NCBI GenBank assembly: GCA_944739405.2
Contig: OX123186.2
Coordinates: forward strand, 95,109,427 to 95,173,426
Reading direction: 5' to 3'
DNA: 64,000 bases
Source: Euclidia mi
Taxonomy: Eukaryota; Arthropoda; Insecta; Lepidoptera; Erebidae
Each line of letters opens with the position of its first letter. Position 1 is the first letter of the stretch. Position numbers and translations under genes: made by a program. Shown one piece after another: positions 1-10,844 of the stretch. The notes under the pieces are model-generated. The model did not search any database. It was given only the letters and a program-made list of their open reading frames with translations, and was not told the DNA's origin.

Positions 1-1013
1 TTTTCTACACATTCATTCTTCTCTAACATATGCCATCTTATTTTTGGAGTCAGTTGCTGCTTGGTTCTTTTAAAGCTTATTTGAATCTTAAGTTCGACCA
101 TCAGGAGCCTGTGCTGCGAGACTAAATCTTCTCCTGGTACCACTTTACAGTTTTTGACCCAGTTGAGCCGATTACGTCTTATTAAGAAATAATCGATCTG
201 GGTCATATGGTGGCCGCTGTTATACGTGATCAGATGTTGCTCTTTTTTTTTCGAACCAAGTATTTGCAACTGCTAGGTCAAAAGCGGCAGCAGCTTGAAG
301 AATTGCTTCTCCCTCACAATTTCGGCTGCCGAGTCCCCAACCTCCATGTACTCTTTCATACTCTTCATTTGTTCGTCCCACATGTCTATTAAAATCACCT
401 CCTAAAATAATCTCTTCATTCTCCGGTATATTCGTCATCATGCTATCGAAATCCATCCAAAACTTCTCTTTCTCACAATCATCACAGCCTATCTGAGGGG
501 CATACACACTTATCACATTCAGAATAATACCTTGCCACATTACTTTCACAGCAATCAATCTGTCATTAACTCTATTTACACTTGTCAAGCTATCTTTCAG
601 ATTTTCGTCTAACACAATCCCCACACCATTTCTTTTGCCATCACTTCCACAATAATAAAACTTGTATCCTTCACCAATCTCCCTAGCTTTCGTACCTTTC
701 CATCTTGTTTCCTGCAAACATGCCACATTTATTCGTCATCTCTTCAAAACACTAGCTAACTCTCTAGCTCTTCCAGTCATCGTACCTACGTTCCAACTTG
801 CATACCTCACCTTTACGTCACAGGCTTGCTTCTTATGTTGCACTCGCCCGAAGTAGTGCAACAACCCTTGCATATTTCTCGCAGGTGCCGGGTGCTGCCC
901 TGCGCGTCGCCTGCGGGGAACGCCCTAATCCTATCACACTCATGTACATACTTGGCCATACTGCAAAAGATTTTGGCATGAATTTTACCAGCCGGCCGCC
1001 TGCCTGACGCCAA
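1..1013 (-). pseudogene. RTE-type LINE fragment: leader and AP-endonuclease part
   Basis: Read on the minus strand, this encodes the N-terminal apurinic-endonuclease-like domain of an RTE-clade retrotransposon ORF. Visible motifs are QETRWKG, GGDFN and, further down, DYFLIRR. The open part spans 220-726. A stop interrupts the N-terminal lead at about 757, and a frameshift near 215-225 moves the reading into another frame that stays open to base 1, so the element continues off the left edge. Bases 830-1013 look like its GC-richer leader. It is a dead copy unrelated to the FLYWCH array. Confidence 0.75.
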
Positions 1014-1230
1014 CCCTCCTTGGGTATGTTGTCGTTATAGAGGAAGGTGATAGGAGATACGGGGGATAAGGTTTAAAGGGCTAATAATTTAAATTGACTT
1101 TGTCAACGGCACGCGAGGAGTACAAAATATGCTGCACTGGTTTATGGCACAAGAAACTCTTGCCACACACGGGAACGAAATCATATTTAAGCAAAGTCGT
1201 ACATAAAAAGCATTCTAATTTTACTTTTAG

Positions 1231-1436
1231 CAGAGAAAGCTGTAATCGAGGATCGTGGTGCCCGTTCTTACCTGTGGTTTCATGGGTACCGGTATACAAA
1301 GATCACGGTTTCTGGCAACCGGATTTGGTGGGTTTGCAGCAGACGGAAGACTATGAGATGCCCAGCCACCATCGTAACTTACGAAGGACAACCTATTAAG
1401 ATCAGTGTGAAGAAACATACTCATAAAAACTATTAA
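1231..1436 (+). CDS. mod(mdg4): FLYWCH cassette 1 (mod(mdg4)-type 3' exon), open
   Basis: Terminal exon encoding one FLYWCH zinc finger for an alternative C-terminus of a mod(mdg4)-like BTB protein. It follows the acceptor ...TACTTTTAG; two bases (CA) finish a split codon and 67 codons follow to TAA at 1434-1436. Finger landmarks in order: F-H-G-Y-R-Y, W-W-V-C (first ligand), R-C-P-A (second ligand), then H-T-H just before the stop. The entry phase is the same as in every other cassette of the window. The ATG-based ORFs here are artefacts, since translation should enter from the spliced upstream exon. Function as a DNA/protein-binding tail is inferred from the family. Confidence 0.82.
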
Positions 1437-2152
1437 GAATTAAAATGTGCATTTCCGTGCAATAAGGGTGTATTTCTTGTAACGCGTGTTTGTACAAGCA
1501 AGCTTATTCCACTCGCCTGTGTATCGCTGATAGTAACCTGCTTGGTACTTCTTGTATTAGCGTGTTTTGTCTCTCTGAATACCTTTCTGTCTCCATCTTT
1601 GCAACTTACGCGAGTCCTGTATGTGGGTATGAACCCGCGTTACAAAAAGTTTAGGTCTAAAATTCTTACCTACTGTATTACTTAAATTATTATTGTTTAT
1701 TGTGAACAATAGGTAATATACATAATACAGTTGTTGCATTTTTTTAAATTATCCAGTTAAGCTATTGGGCATACAATATTTACATGAATTCAACTAGGTA
1801 CCTTAATATATTTTAGTTGATTTTGTCAATATGAATACAACTGTCTCAGAAATTACAAAAATCAGGTAATAATTATGTAGAAGTACTGAAGACATCATGA
1901 TCAGGTATTCTAATGATACATATTATGTAGCAAAATTGAATTGATCGATTTATCATTGATCTATTCTTTTATTGAGTAATAACATTTGCTGATTAACAAG
2001 TCCTGTAATTGTTTTTTTTTAATTTAATTATTTCTGTTACAATTCTGATTTCTCTCGGTATATTATTAAAAATACGTGAAGCTGTACAAAATAAATTTTC
2101 GTGCATCAGATGTGTTTTGCTAGGAACTATTTGTAATTTGTCTTCATGTCTT
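1437..2152. other. AT-rich intercassette DNA
   Basis: No coding or repeat structure could be supported. The stretch contains scattered short AT repeats only. Confidence 0.5.
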
Positions 2153-2164
2153 AAACGAGTACGA

Positions 2165-3055
2165 TTTTTTTTTTTTTTGTTCACTACGGTGGTAAACTCT
2201 CCTTATGAGTCGTCTCAACTCCGCCAACCCAGCCATTAAAACGGCTGGGCTTGGGACTGGCGGAGGAGGTATGTGGAGGCTCTCCCCTACAGGCGTTCGG
2301 GGCATACCCACTAAAAACCACCGCGGTGTCCCTACGGGTCCCGTGTGTTGGCGGGGTCACGTGATTCGCGATTAGCATACTTTCTCGCGACCCCGCCCGG
2401 GATTGGCCCGCCGTTGGTGTTGGCGGGCCCCGTCTCGTCATGATCTCGCAATCATCCATCAAACTTCTTGCATCCATCAAACTTCTCGCATCCATCACCT
2501 CAAAAAGCTACTTGGGAGGCGGCGAGGACACGCGCCGCCTCCCGCCTTTTGGCGGACAGGGAGCAGCCCCAGAGCTCACCGTCCGCAGGCACTGAATTCA
2601 GGGTGGTCGGAGGTCGTCTCTTGTTCGACGTCCCCGACGCCCGGACCTACGGTTGGGGAGAGGGCGATGTATTTCCCTCTCCCGCTCCGCCGCCTCCTTG
2701 CTCAGCATGACTGCTTCGCAGAAGGAGGCGACGGCGTTCCAAGACCTCTCACTCCGGACCATAGACAGAACTACGGCCGGGAGCGAGAGGACAACCGTAT
2801 TCAGAGCCGCGACCAGATCACTGCGCTGCGATGCCCAAGCTGGGCATTCCGCCAAAGTCGGGGAAAAGGGAAGGGTCGCGGCTGCTGCCACAATGGTGGC
2901 ATCCGGGCGTTTCCTCCCGGCCTATCCTCCACAAATACCGGCCAAAACAACCATGGCCGGTAAGGATTTGAGTCAACCGGAAGGTGAGGACGCCGTGACG
3001 TCTCTCCAACCACTCATCAACCACGGGACTTACCGCCACTATCGTGGCGTGCCCG
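2165..3055 (-). mobile_element. 5'-truncated R1-like LINE 3' end with target-site duplication
   Basis: On the minus strand, 3055 down to about 2598 encodes the C-terminus of a non-LTR polymerase protein, including RLTQILTGHGCFGRYL, a C-H-H-C knuckle and AECPAWASQRS, with a frameshift near 2820-2880. The 3' UTR follows, then a poly(A) tail seen as the T-run at 2165-2179. A 12-bp duplication AAACGAGTACGA sits at 2153-2164 and 3056-3067, marking a target-primed insertion. The 3' UTR holds hairpins (2226-2250 and about 2351-2398). The R1-clade label is from memory of this C-terminal type and is tentative. Confidence 0.75.
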
Positions 3056-3067
3056 AAACGAGTACGA

Positions 3068-4014
3068 TAATTGAACCTTTCAGAACTATTTTTAACTATT
3101 AAAGCGACCTCTAGAATGTATAAACATGGCAAAGTTAAAATGATATTTTTTTTAAATATCGTACGAATGTTGATGAATCATTTTCGTGCAGGTAGAACAT
3201 AGCCCTCACACACCGTTTTTGTGCAACGAATGCACGGCCCTTGTCTGTACTAGTACCCCGAAATATTACGCCGTATCTATGGGTTGAACTGTCGTAGCCA
3301 TGGTAAGCTGTCAACAAAGTTACTTGATTTTCTCAATCTGTTTAGAGCGTATAAAAACTTGCTTTGTCTTTTACAAACATAATCAACATGTAATTTCCAA
3401 TTAATTTTATGGTCGATATGCAATCCTAGGAATTTTGTAGCTTCGGTAGGTATCAGTTTTATTTTTAGTACTTAAACTGATCTAAGAAAATGAAATTATG
3501 CTAGTGATTGTTATGCCCTAGGAAAACTGCTTATCACCTTTGTACATCTAGGGTCCTAAACAGCCTTGCAATACTGACACATTTTGCTACAGTAGGTATA
3601 TCAAACACATGTTGTTTTGTATTGTATATGTACAAGTTTATTATATGAAAACAGATCAATATTCATTCGGAAATGACGTAGGTACAGTAAGGTAATAAAT
3701 TTAGAGAATTTGTATAAAGATGTCAGTAATGAAAGAGGCTTAATTTATCATTTATTTAGATGTGATGCAGTATGTAACAAGGGTTTTATCTTCCAATTTT
3801 TGGAGATAAATTTACTGTTTGAGATTTAACATAAACTGTGTGGTAAATCAATGGTTTTGAATGCGTTTCCTTAAGCCATCTCACGTTCCTTTTAAATTGT
3901 CTATAACATTCAATTTGTAAAAACCTACTCAGGTTTGTTTTTATAGGTATCATATTATGGTATGTTATGTCTAGTCTATTAACTATACATACTATGATTT
4001 TGTTCTGTCGACAG
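3068..4014. other. AT-rich intercassette DNA
   Basis: No gene could be supported between the LINE and cassette 2. Short unrelated ORFs only. Confidence 0.5.
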
Positions 4015-4208
4015 AGCCACGCTTCGGTAAATCTCTTCGAGGCAACCCCGTGATTCTCGTAGGAAAGTTTAGTTTCAACAAAGAACGGGCGAGTGGTCAG
4101 AAAACCCGCTGGGCTTGCGTGAAGAAACGCACCTTGAGATGTACTGCCTCCATCATGACGTACGAACGAGTTGTTATTAAAACGTCTAGCACACACAACC
4201 ATCCATAA
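4015..4208 (+). CDS. mod(mdg4): FLYWCH cassette 2, open
   Basis: Terminal exon after acceptor CTGTCGACAG, entering frame after two bases (AG), with 63 codons to TAA at 4206-4208. The finger reads L-R-G-N-P-V-I-L-V then F-S-F-N, W-A-C-V, R-C-T-A and H-N-H-P at the end. AATAAA-type signals follow at about 4220 and 4440. The first two bases AG are informative: if the upstream common exon ended in T they would make a TAG stop, so the joining base cannot be T. A long minus-strand ORF (3786-4439) over this region is a shadow. Confidence 0.83.
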
Positions 4209-5293
4209 CCTTTTTGGTAATAATAAAGAAAATATTACCTCGAACCAAAAACAATCTGAGAGGCTTAAATCCAATAGTGGACTACGGCAGCCTGATGATG
4301 ATGAGGAACCATGTACATATTTAAAAAAATCCAAAAAGGACGATGTGTCTTCTATTAAAGAGCAGCATTTTGGCAGTTTGAAGAAGTCACATTTTCGATC
4401 TGTTCTACTCGTATAACGAAGGCCAAAATTCACAGCCACAAAAATAAAAAGGAACTATGGTCCTAATTATACGGTGTTATGTTTAGTTATAATTTAAAGA
4501 GAAATAAAATGCACTTTCTCTTAGTATGATTTATTATAGTTAGTACAATTGTTATAATTAGTATGCCATGGTTTTACTTTATAAGTTCTTGTGCAGTTTA
4601 TTATAAATTGATTTGTTTCATAGACTACTAATATTGTAAATAAATATTATAATATTGCTTACAATGTTTTTAATTATTTCCTTAAATATTTACTTTTTTG
4701 TGTGCCTGTTTGGCCTGCTATTCGAATTTTTAGATCGCAGTTTTACGCATTGTCGTGATAAGTCAACACTGTAATATACTATGAGGTAATTTAACTAGGT
4801 ATAATTATTTAAGTAAGTGCACCTTACAATGAAGGCAAACCGAAACACAATTTAGTGTATACTTAATTTCCACTAATGCAGTAGTATAGCGGTCTCCATT
4901 GTGCCGAGTGCTTTGGCTTTGTTCTTCACATGAGGTAATACTTAGTTAGTGCGAACCGCTAATTGTTGTTTCGAGTTTGGGTGTTCTCTGTTGCTTGCTT
5001 GTTTGGAAAGTCTCCAACGATACAGAGTTAAACTTGGTGTCATTTTATAAGCACGAAAATAATGGGAAAGAAGAGTAACTATTAAAACTAGATACTATAA
5101 CTATATACATAGATAGTACGAAAGCGTAGCCAGTTACTTTCTTACTGCTTTTACGAGTCACAACCAATTTCGAGTTCAGGTGCTTATTTGTACTATTCTT
5201 TCACTATCACTTCTTCTTTCTTATTCACCTCCTAAAAGCACAGCTGTCGTTCCATGTGCGCGCAATATTTTAAAATAATGCACTTTTTAACAG
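4209..5293. other. AT-rich intercassette DNA
   Basis: 3' flank of cassette 2 and intron-like DNA before cassette 3. No repeat with recognisable ends was seen. Confidence 0.5.
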
Positions 5294-5493
5294 GTTCGCC
5301 CGAAGTGATTTTCTCTTCGACTCGTCACGGCAACCCTGTGTTGATTATAGATAGTTACCGGTACAACAAGAGGAGTGACAGCAAGCATCCTCGGAGGATC
5401 AGCTGGGTTTGTGTCAGAAAAGGGGAGTGTCCAGCCACTGCCGTCACTTTTGACAACGCGCTTATATCACAAAGAAACCTTCATGATCATTGA
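5294..5493 (+). CDS. mod(mdg4): FLYWCH cassette 3, open
   Basis: Acceptor TTTTTAACAG, two-base entry (GT), 65 codons, TGA at 5491-5493. Landmarks: R-H-G-N-P-V-L-I-I, S-Y-R-Y-N-K, W-V-C-V, E-C-P-A and H-D-H at the end. AATAAA occurs about 10 bases after the stop (5504), supporting a short terminal exon with its own poly(A) site. The linker around S-K-H-P-R-R is longer than in cassette 2. The role as a BTB-protein tail is inferred from array context. Confidence 0.83.
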
Positions 5494-6014
5494 TTCTGCG
5501 TCAAATAAACACTAGTATCTGTCTCTTTTTAGTTTCTTTTATTTCGTGACATTAGTTGTATTTTTTATATTCGATGAACTTTAAATCGTCGAAAGCGGCA
5601 GGCATCTAATTCTTCATTCAGCGGGTCTGGGGGTAAAAGGTCAAAGTCTTGGCTACAACGGCGATTTTACTAGAATGATGATGACTTCTAGCTTTTGACA
5701 GGGCTATTATTTTTAGTAGTTGGTGACCCAGATGAAACTCGACTAAACCAACGAATTAACAAGAATAAAATCTTCGGTATATGTAAGAATTTGGTGATGA
5801 TAATGCTGTTACGAAAGTGCTTTAACTTCTCGAAATGAGTGTTGCTGCAAATATTCATCATGAATTTTAAAATGTAGCATTAGTTCGTATTTTGTAAATC
5901 TTGTATTCAAGCGCTGCATTACAGAGGTAATTTGACTACATATGTATGTACGTGCAAATTCATACTCGATGCAATAAATACTTATTCCTCCAACAATTTT
6001 TATATTTATTTCAG

Positions 6015-6213
6015 ATATGATGCCGTTATTTTTGACATCTAAGTGTGGTAAGCCTGTGATCGAGAAGGAGGACACAGGTTCAATAAGAGAACTGATAGGA
6101 AAGGTCCACGTGGGGTGTGGAGATGTGTGAAGATACGGACCCTCGCCTGCCCAGCAACACTCGTCGCCTTGTACAATGACGTCATTGCCATAAACCACTG
6201 CCATAACCATTGA
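6015..6213 (+). pseudogene. mod(mdg4): FLYWCH cassette 4, frameshifted
   Basis: Acceptor TTTATTTCAG and the usual two-base entry (AT) lead into C-G-K-P-V-I-E, then the frame is lost by one base near 6065. The continuing finger is clear in the next frame (tyrosine-position H-R-F-N-K-R, W-R-C-V, A-C-P-A, H-N-H) and ends with TGA at 6211-6213. In the entry frame translation stops at 6128-6130, before the second half of the finger. It resembles cassette 5 closely, so the pair arose by duplication and decayed separately. Confidence 0.75.
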
Positions 6214-6319
6214 AGAGTATGATATGAATACACGGACTTGTAAGTACTTGTAAGACGTCGGGAACAATATAAACAGGAGTGCGGCCTCAACTGTTGAGCT
6301 TAACTAAACGAAATAAATG

Positions 6320-6640
6320 GCCTAAAGGTCACACTGATGCCCAACGGGTGACCTTTAGGTGTCCGTTGGCTGTCGCTGGAGAGGAGCCTCCAAGGACCGA
6401 GTTTTCCCCTGAGAGGTAAAGGTGGAGGGTGGTGTGAGTCGGGCACCCTCACGGGTAACCTAGCGGCTCACATGCGACTATATAAACAGGAGCCCGGCGT
6501 CAGCTCGTCCTCTTTCGGTCGGCGACTACAAGCAAGATAATTCTTTTGTCCTAAATAGAAGCCACGTCCAAGCCTTATATTACCAAACCACGCCCTGACT
6601 GTCGGGTTAGTGCACATTGTAATTCTTCCTAAAATATAAA
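6320..6640 (+). promoter_or_regulatory. GC-rich TATA-containing block, possible promoter or solo LTR
   Basis: A compact GC-rich island in AT-rich DNA. It opens with a 12-bp inverted repeat (CCTAAAGGTCAC at 6321-6332, its complement at 6348-6359), carries TATATAAA at 6479-6486 and CAG/CTC initiator-like sequence 20-30 bp downstream. It could be a solo LTR of an unidentified retroelement, or a promoter for 3' cassette transcripts. I could not define LTR ends or a duplication. Confidence 0.3.
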
Positions 6641-7375
6641 GCGTTAATGGTTGGCTTAATCTTTCTATTCTGATCGACGATCTATTCTTGGTGTTGGTTT
6701 CTCCCTAGAATAATAATTCAACTAATCGAAATAAATTACCCCTCAGTCACCCTTTCTGTGCACTTGTAAATTGGCTATACAGTTGTTGTTGTGTCTTTTG
6801 GTGTCATTATAGTATACATATGTGGCTAAGCAAGTGAGATCGTCACATGAGAACATTTTTCGTTTTTTTTTTGAACTCTTACAGTCTCTCAGCAAATATT
6901 TTACACCGTAATAGTCCTAGCGCTTGCTAATGAATAAACAAATGAAATAAAAGAGAATGTAGCTGACACTTAGTGTTTGGTGCAATTTGGTTAGTCAACT
7001 AATCGCGGTCAAAAGGTTCAGCTCCCAGATCTTTAGATGGTCTAGTTAGTCTAACCTAACCAGTAGTCAAGTTTCGACTATTCCAGACTAAGACTAGACA
7101 TAAGTCTTGTCTTAGTATAAAATAGTCACTTGACAGCATCTAAACTAGTCTTCCTTGACAATGTCGAATCATAGCGAAGAGTTTCTATTCTCTTTCTAAA
7201 TCACGTCGCAGCATCGGACTATTCAGAACCTGAAGAGATTTCTGGTCAATCTTTTAATTTAGCGTAGCACATAGTTTTATAGTAAGTAATATAAAGAATA
7301 AACGTATTACCTTATTTTATAGATTAATCTATACTTATTACGTTAAACTAAGTCTACTTGGTTTTTACATTTCAG
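6641..7375. other. intercassette DNA
   Basis: Between the two damaged cassettes. No further coding or repeat structure was recognised. Confidence 0.45.
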
Positions 7376-7588
7376 AACTGTTGCCTGTGTTTTTGAAGTC
7401 CAAATGTGGGAAACCTGTGATCGAGTTAGGAGGATATAGGTATAATAAGAGGACAGACAGGAAAGGTAGAAGAGCAGTGTGGCGATGTAGCAAAAGGTGT
7501 AGCCTTAAAGTTAAGGCTTAACTGTCCCGCCATGATAGCCACTTTGGGTGATGATGTGACCGAAATAAAGAACTGTCATAACCACTGA
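7376..7588 (+). pseudogene. mod(mdg4): FLYWCH cassette 5, truncated by frameshift
   Basis: Acceptor TTACATTTCAG, two-base entry (AA), then K-C-G-K-P-V-I-E, G-G-Y-R-Y-N-K-R and W-R-C-S are intact. A one-base shift before the second cysteine gives TAA at 7519-7521. In the shifted frame the rest of the finger (C-P-A-M, then C-H-N-H) runs to TGA at 7586-7588. The encoded product would keep one zinc ligand only. Either a dead exon or a deliberately short tail; dead is more likely because the downstream half is still recognisable. Confidence 0.72.
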
Positions 7589-8187
7589 AAAGTTTCATAT
7601 CAGTCTATAGCCGTCCAAGGCAAAGGTCCAAGGCTCTCGACACATACCAATCTTGAGCCACCCGCATTCAACCGTTGCCCGCGATCGTAACAAGATCGTA
7701 TGTCCATATTTCGGCAGGACTACCCCTGAAGAGTATTCAGAACGAAATGGGAATGAATTAATTTATTATTTAAGTGTTTTACGTTTAGATGAGTGAATTG
7801 CATTAAGAAACTGTGCAGGTTTACAGGTGTTCAGGTAACTGTATTATGCGTGACACTATTATTTTTTAGATAATAACAATTCACATGTCCTGATTTTGAC
7901 ATGTTGGACCATAATATGTTCGTCAGTTGATTTTGTACAAAGCCCTCGATATAAGTATTTAAGTTTATTCTACATCGAATTGTCAATTCAGATTAAAATA
8001 TAAGAGTGATGATAAATTATTAATAATACATTTTATTAATAGTATTTAAGTATGCCATTAGGCATGTGACTTTTTGGACTGCGAGAAGGGTTACGCAAGC
8101 AATATGACAAACAGAGAGCTTACATGTAATATGTATTTTGTTTGTCCGTTTATTCATAATGCTACTAACAAAAATAATCTCTTCTAG
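7589..8187. other. AT-rich intercassette DNA
   Basis: 3' flank of cassette 5. Nothing supportable beyond AT-rich sequence. Confidence 0.45.
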
Positions 8188-8456
8188 AAATTCTCCTGAG
8201 CGGAAGAAGAGGAATGAAAATGATTATAGGAGATTTTGTTTTTAATAAAAATAAGAGTTCTGGCAACACTGTATACTGGGTTTGTAGTATGAAAAGGCGG
8301 GGTTGCTTCGTGATGGCCATTACGAGAGGAAAAGAAGTCATTAGGATAAAAGGAGAACATACGCATGAAAAATTCTTTATGGTTCATCCGTATAATAGAG
8401 GGTGGAATGATACCACGCTTGCTTCTGCAGTAGCCTCTGATCCGCAGATCCTATAA
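8188..8456 (+). CDS. mod(mdg4): FLYWCH cassette 6 with C-terminal extension, open
   Basis: Acceptor ATCTCTTCTAG, two-base entry (AA), 88 codons to TAA at 8454-8456. The N-terminal lead is short (I-L-L-S-G-R-R-G), then F-V-F-N-K, W-V-C-S, G-C-F-V and H-T-H. Unlike the short cassettes, about 26 residues follow the last histidine, ending D-P-Q-I-L. The leading AA would make a TAA stop after an upstream T, again excluding T as the joining base. The ATG at 8214 gives an apparent ORF but lies inside the domain, so it is not the real start. Confidence 0.82.
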
Positions 8457-8585
8457 AGCCAATGGATACTACACATTTGAGAAGATTACAAATACTAACA
8501 CTGTACTGGAATTATTACTACTAAAATTATCATAATTATAATTTTTCAGTACGTGTGTTTGACACATCGACGGTCCCTACGTATA

Positions 8586-8735
8586 TAAAGACACTAGCTT
8601 TCGCCCGCGGCTTCGCCAGCATGATATTTTAATAAAGAGTGGCCTATGTTCCCCGGGTTTTAGACTATCCATGTAAAATTTCATCACAAACGGCTCTGTA
8701 GATTAGCCGTGTAGCATACATATAAACAGATAATA
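8586..8735 (+). repeat. dispersed repeat tail (RTE-like 3' end)
   Basis: Sequence of the common lepidopteran type 'CCCGCGGCTTCGCC ... AAATTTCATC ... AAACGGCTCTGTAG'. Similar tails appear at about 16.87-17.03 and 23.88-24.05 kb. It is a fragment with no coding capacity. Confidence 0.5.
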
Positions 8736-9524
8736 ATGAAAATTACTTTTGTTTACATAATCGTTGAACTTCAGGTAAAGATTAGTAAATAAATATATCA
8801 TTGAAGTTATGAAGAGCTTGTTTACCTACTGAATATAACAGCAACAAAACATAAAATCTGAAAGCATTAGGTACCACAAAGTATATATCAGACAACCAGA
8901 CCGACCCTCCACCTCGCTGTGCTTAAGCACACTAACTCGTAGAAAGCGCTTTTAATGACGCTGCGATTAGGTCAGATATCTGACTGTAAAAGACAAAGTT
9001 AATCTACTTAAATTATATACTGAAGGCTAAATCTATCAATTTTGAAAACAATTTGATAACTTCTCTAGAATGAGCATTGTAAAATACATTTATATATTTT
9101 TTATGTTATACTGTTTTATTACAACAAAAAATGATGTACCTAGTTAGATTATGTACTAAAAGCTAAAAAGTAATACGGTGAAGATCCAGCTACCAGATCG
9201 CGCCATTCTTCTCATCAATCTGGGGTATTGATCAGACAAATATAAACTCGTTGGGCAAGTGCAATTTTTATCATAATGTTTATTCTGGATACCCTACGCC
9301 CAAAATTAATTTATTTTTACTTAATTTTATTTTCAAGTTTTTAGTGTTGTTGTTAGTTGATACTTCTCATTCTCGGACATATACCTAGTCTTTCAAACCA
9401 AGCAGACGTGCCTTGTACCAATATTTAAATTATTACATGTTAAAGCAATTAATCAAATCTGTGACCTACTTGCCGCGTTATATGCTATTACGCTGAGTTA
9501 GCGTTTGTGCATTATGATTATCAT

Positions 9525-10769
9525 ATGACTTTTGAGATGGCTAATATTCAAAATAGCCCGTTTAACCGCAGTACTATAACACAGCGCAGCCCTCCCAGCA
9601 CCCCACAACCACAGCATCATGCTTCTGAGGAGTCATTGGAAATCCTCACCTCCGGTGAAATCAAATCTTGGAAGTCGTCAATGGACCAGTGCCTCAATGA
9701 AATATGCCAGATTGCCGCCGAAGGGAAGCTAAACTCAGAACAAAAGTTAAGGATAAATCACATCGCAAGGAAAATAAGCGGTGGAGCTACACTTTTGACT
9801 GCCCATTATCATTCGCTAAAAGAAAATAACATTTTGATAAATGCGAAACTGGAATCACTTAAAGAGAAACAAGACCTTTTTGAATATCTCAAAGACTTCA
9901 AACAATCCATAGAAGAAAGATGCAATAAACCAGAGACGGAAAAGCCTATGACCTTTGCCGATATGGTAAAAACTGATAAAAACACCTACATGCGCCCTAA
10001 AACAATGAGCTCTATTGCTATTTATCCAAGCAATAAAGAGAAAACAAGCGACGACACAAAATCTCTCGTCCAGAAAATTATTTGCCCAGAACAAATGAAG
10101 CTTCAAGTGCGAGGGCTACGAAAAACCAAAAACGGAGGTGTGATTATTAGCACAGAATCTAAGGAAGACATAGAAAAGCTAAGACAAGCAACACAGCTTA
10201 GCAGCTCGGGCCTGAAGGTGGAGGAGCCACCAAAACGAAGACCGCGTATTGTGGTTATCGGAGTACCAGCTAATTTGCAAGAACAAGACGTCTATGACTG
10301 CATATATGAGCAAAATATAGCCGACAAGGTGCCCAATCTGACACGCGAATCGTTCCTATCGTCTATCAAACTCAGCCACAAATCCGGCAAAAGAGAAGCC
10401 CCGACTTGCAACCTTGTACTAGAAGTTTCAGCCACTATCCGACGAGCACTTGTGACACAAGGACGAGCCTTCATCAACTGGACATCTTGCCCAATTAGAG
10501 ATTTTACGCTGGTGACCAGATGTTATAAATGCCAGCAGTATGGACATGCTGCTAAGACCTGTCGTGAGACTGTTGATACGTGTGGTCATTGTGGCGAGGC
10601 AGGTCATCAAGGAAATGAATGCACCAAGAAAGAGAGTCCACCTAAATGTGCGACGTGCCTCCGCTTCAAAAAACCGAGTGACCACAAAACAGGCGACCCC
10701 GAGTGTCCAGCGAAAAAGATGGCAGAGACAAGGTATATAAATTCTATAGATTATAGTGAGGGCGCCTAA
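9525..10769 (+). CDS. LINE ORF1, gag-like nucleic-acid-binding protein
   Basis: A 414-residue retrotransposon RNA-binding protein that packages LINE RNA. The first half is helical and charged. The C-terminus carries cysteine knuckles: C-Y-K-C...H...C from about residue 333, a second C-G-H-C...H...C directly after, and a third C-A-T-C...H...C, the three-knuckle pattern of Jockey-type ORF1. I place the start at the first ATG (9525), although a second in-frame ATG at 9537 is also possible. The upstream GTG at 9507 is not a credible eukaryotic start. No internal stop or frameshift. Confidence 0.88.
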   Translation: MTFEMANIQNSPFNRSTITQRSPPSTPQPQHHASEESLEILTSGEIKSWKSSMDQCLNEICQIAAEGKLNSEQKLRINHIARKISGGATLLTAHYHSLKENNILINAKLESLKEKQDLFEYLKDFKQSIEERCNKPETEKPMTFADMVKTDKNTYMRPKTMSSIAIYPSNKEKTSDDTKSLVQKIICPEQMKLQVRGLRKTKNGGVIISTESKEDIEKLRQATQLSSSGLKVEEPPKRRPRIVVIGVPANLQEQDVYDCIYEQNIADKVPNLTRESFLSSIKLSHKSGKREAPTCNLVLEVSATIRRALVTQGRAFINWTSCPIRDFTLVTRCYKCQQYGHAAKTCRETVDTCGHCGEAGHQGNECTKKESPPKCATCLRFKKPSDHKTGDPECPAKKMAETRYINSIDYSEGA

Positions 10770-10844
10770 GAGCGCCGTTTTTGTTTTATATTTTCGCAGC
10801 TTTTTTAGTTTTTTTGTAACACCTTAGTTTTTTTCGTTAATATC

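Noticed and set aside
2403..3102. Three overlapping + strand ORFs (up to 186 residues)
   Set aside because: They lie on the strand opposite the R1-like LINE C-terminus, which has recognisable motifs and TSDs. They are shadows.
3786..4439. Minus-strand ORF of 217 residues over cassette 2
   Set aside because: No family motifs, and it overlaps a clear FLYWCH exon with an acceptor on the + strand.
7376..7521. Cassette 5 read as a functional short isoform ending at 7521
   Set aside because: It would lack three of four zinc ligands, while the remaining finger sequence persists out of frame, so loss of function is the simpler reading.
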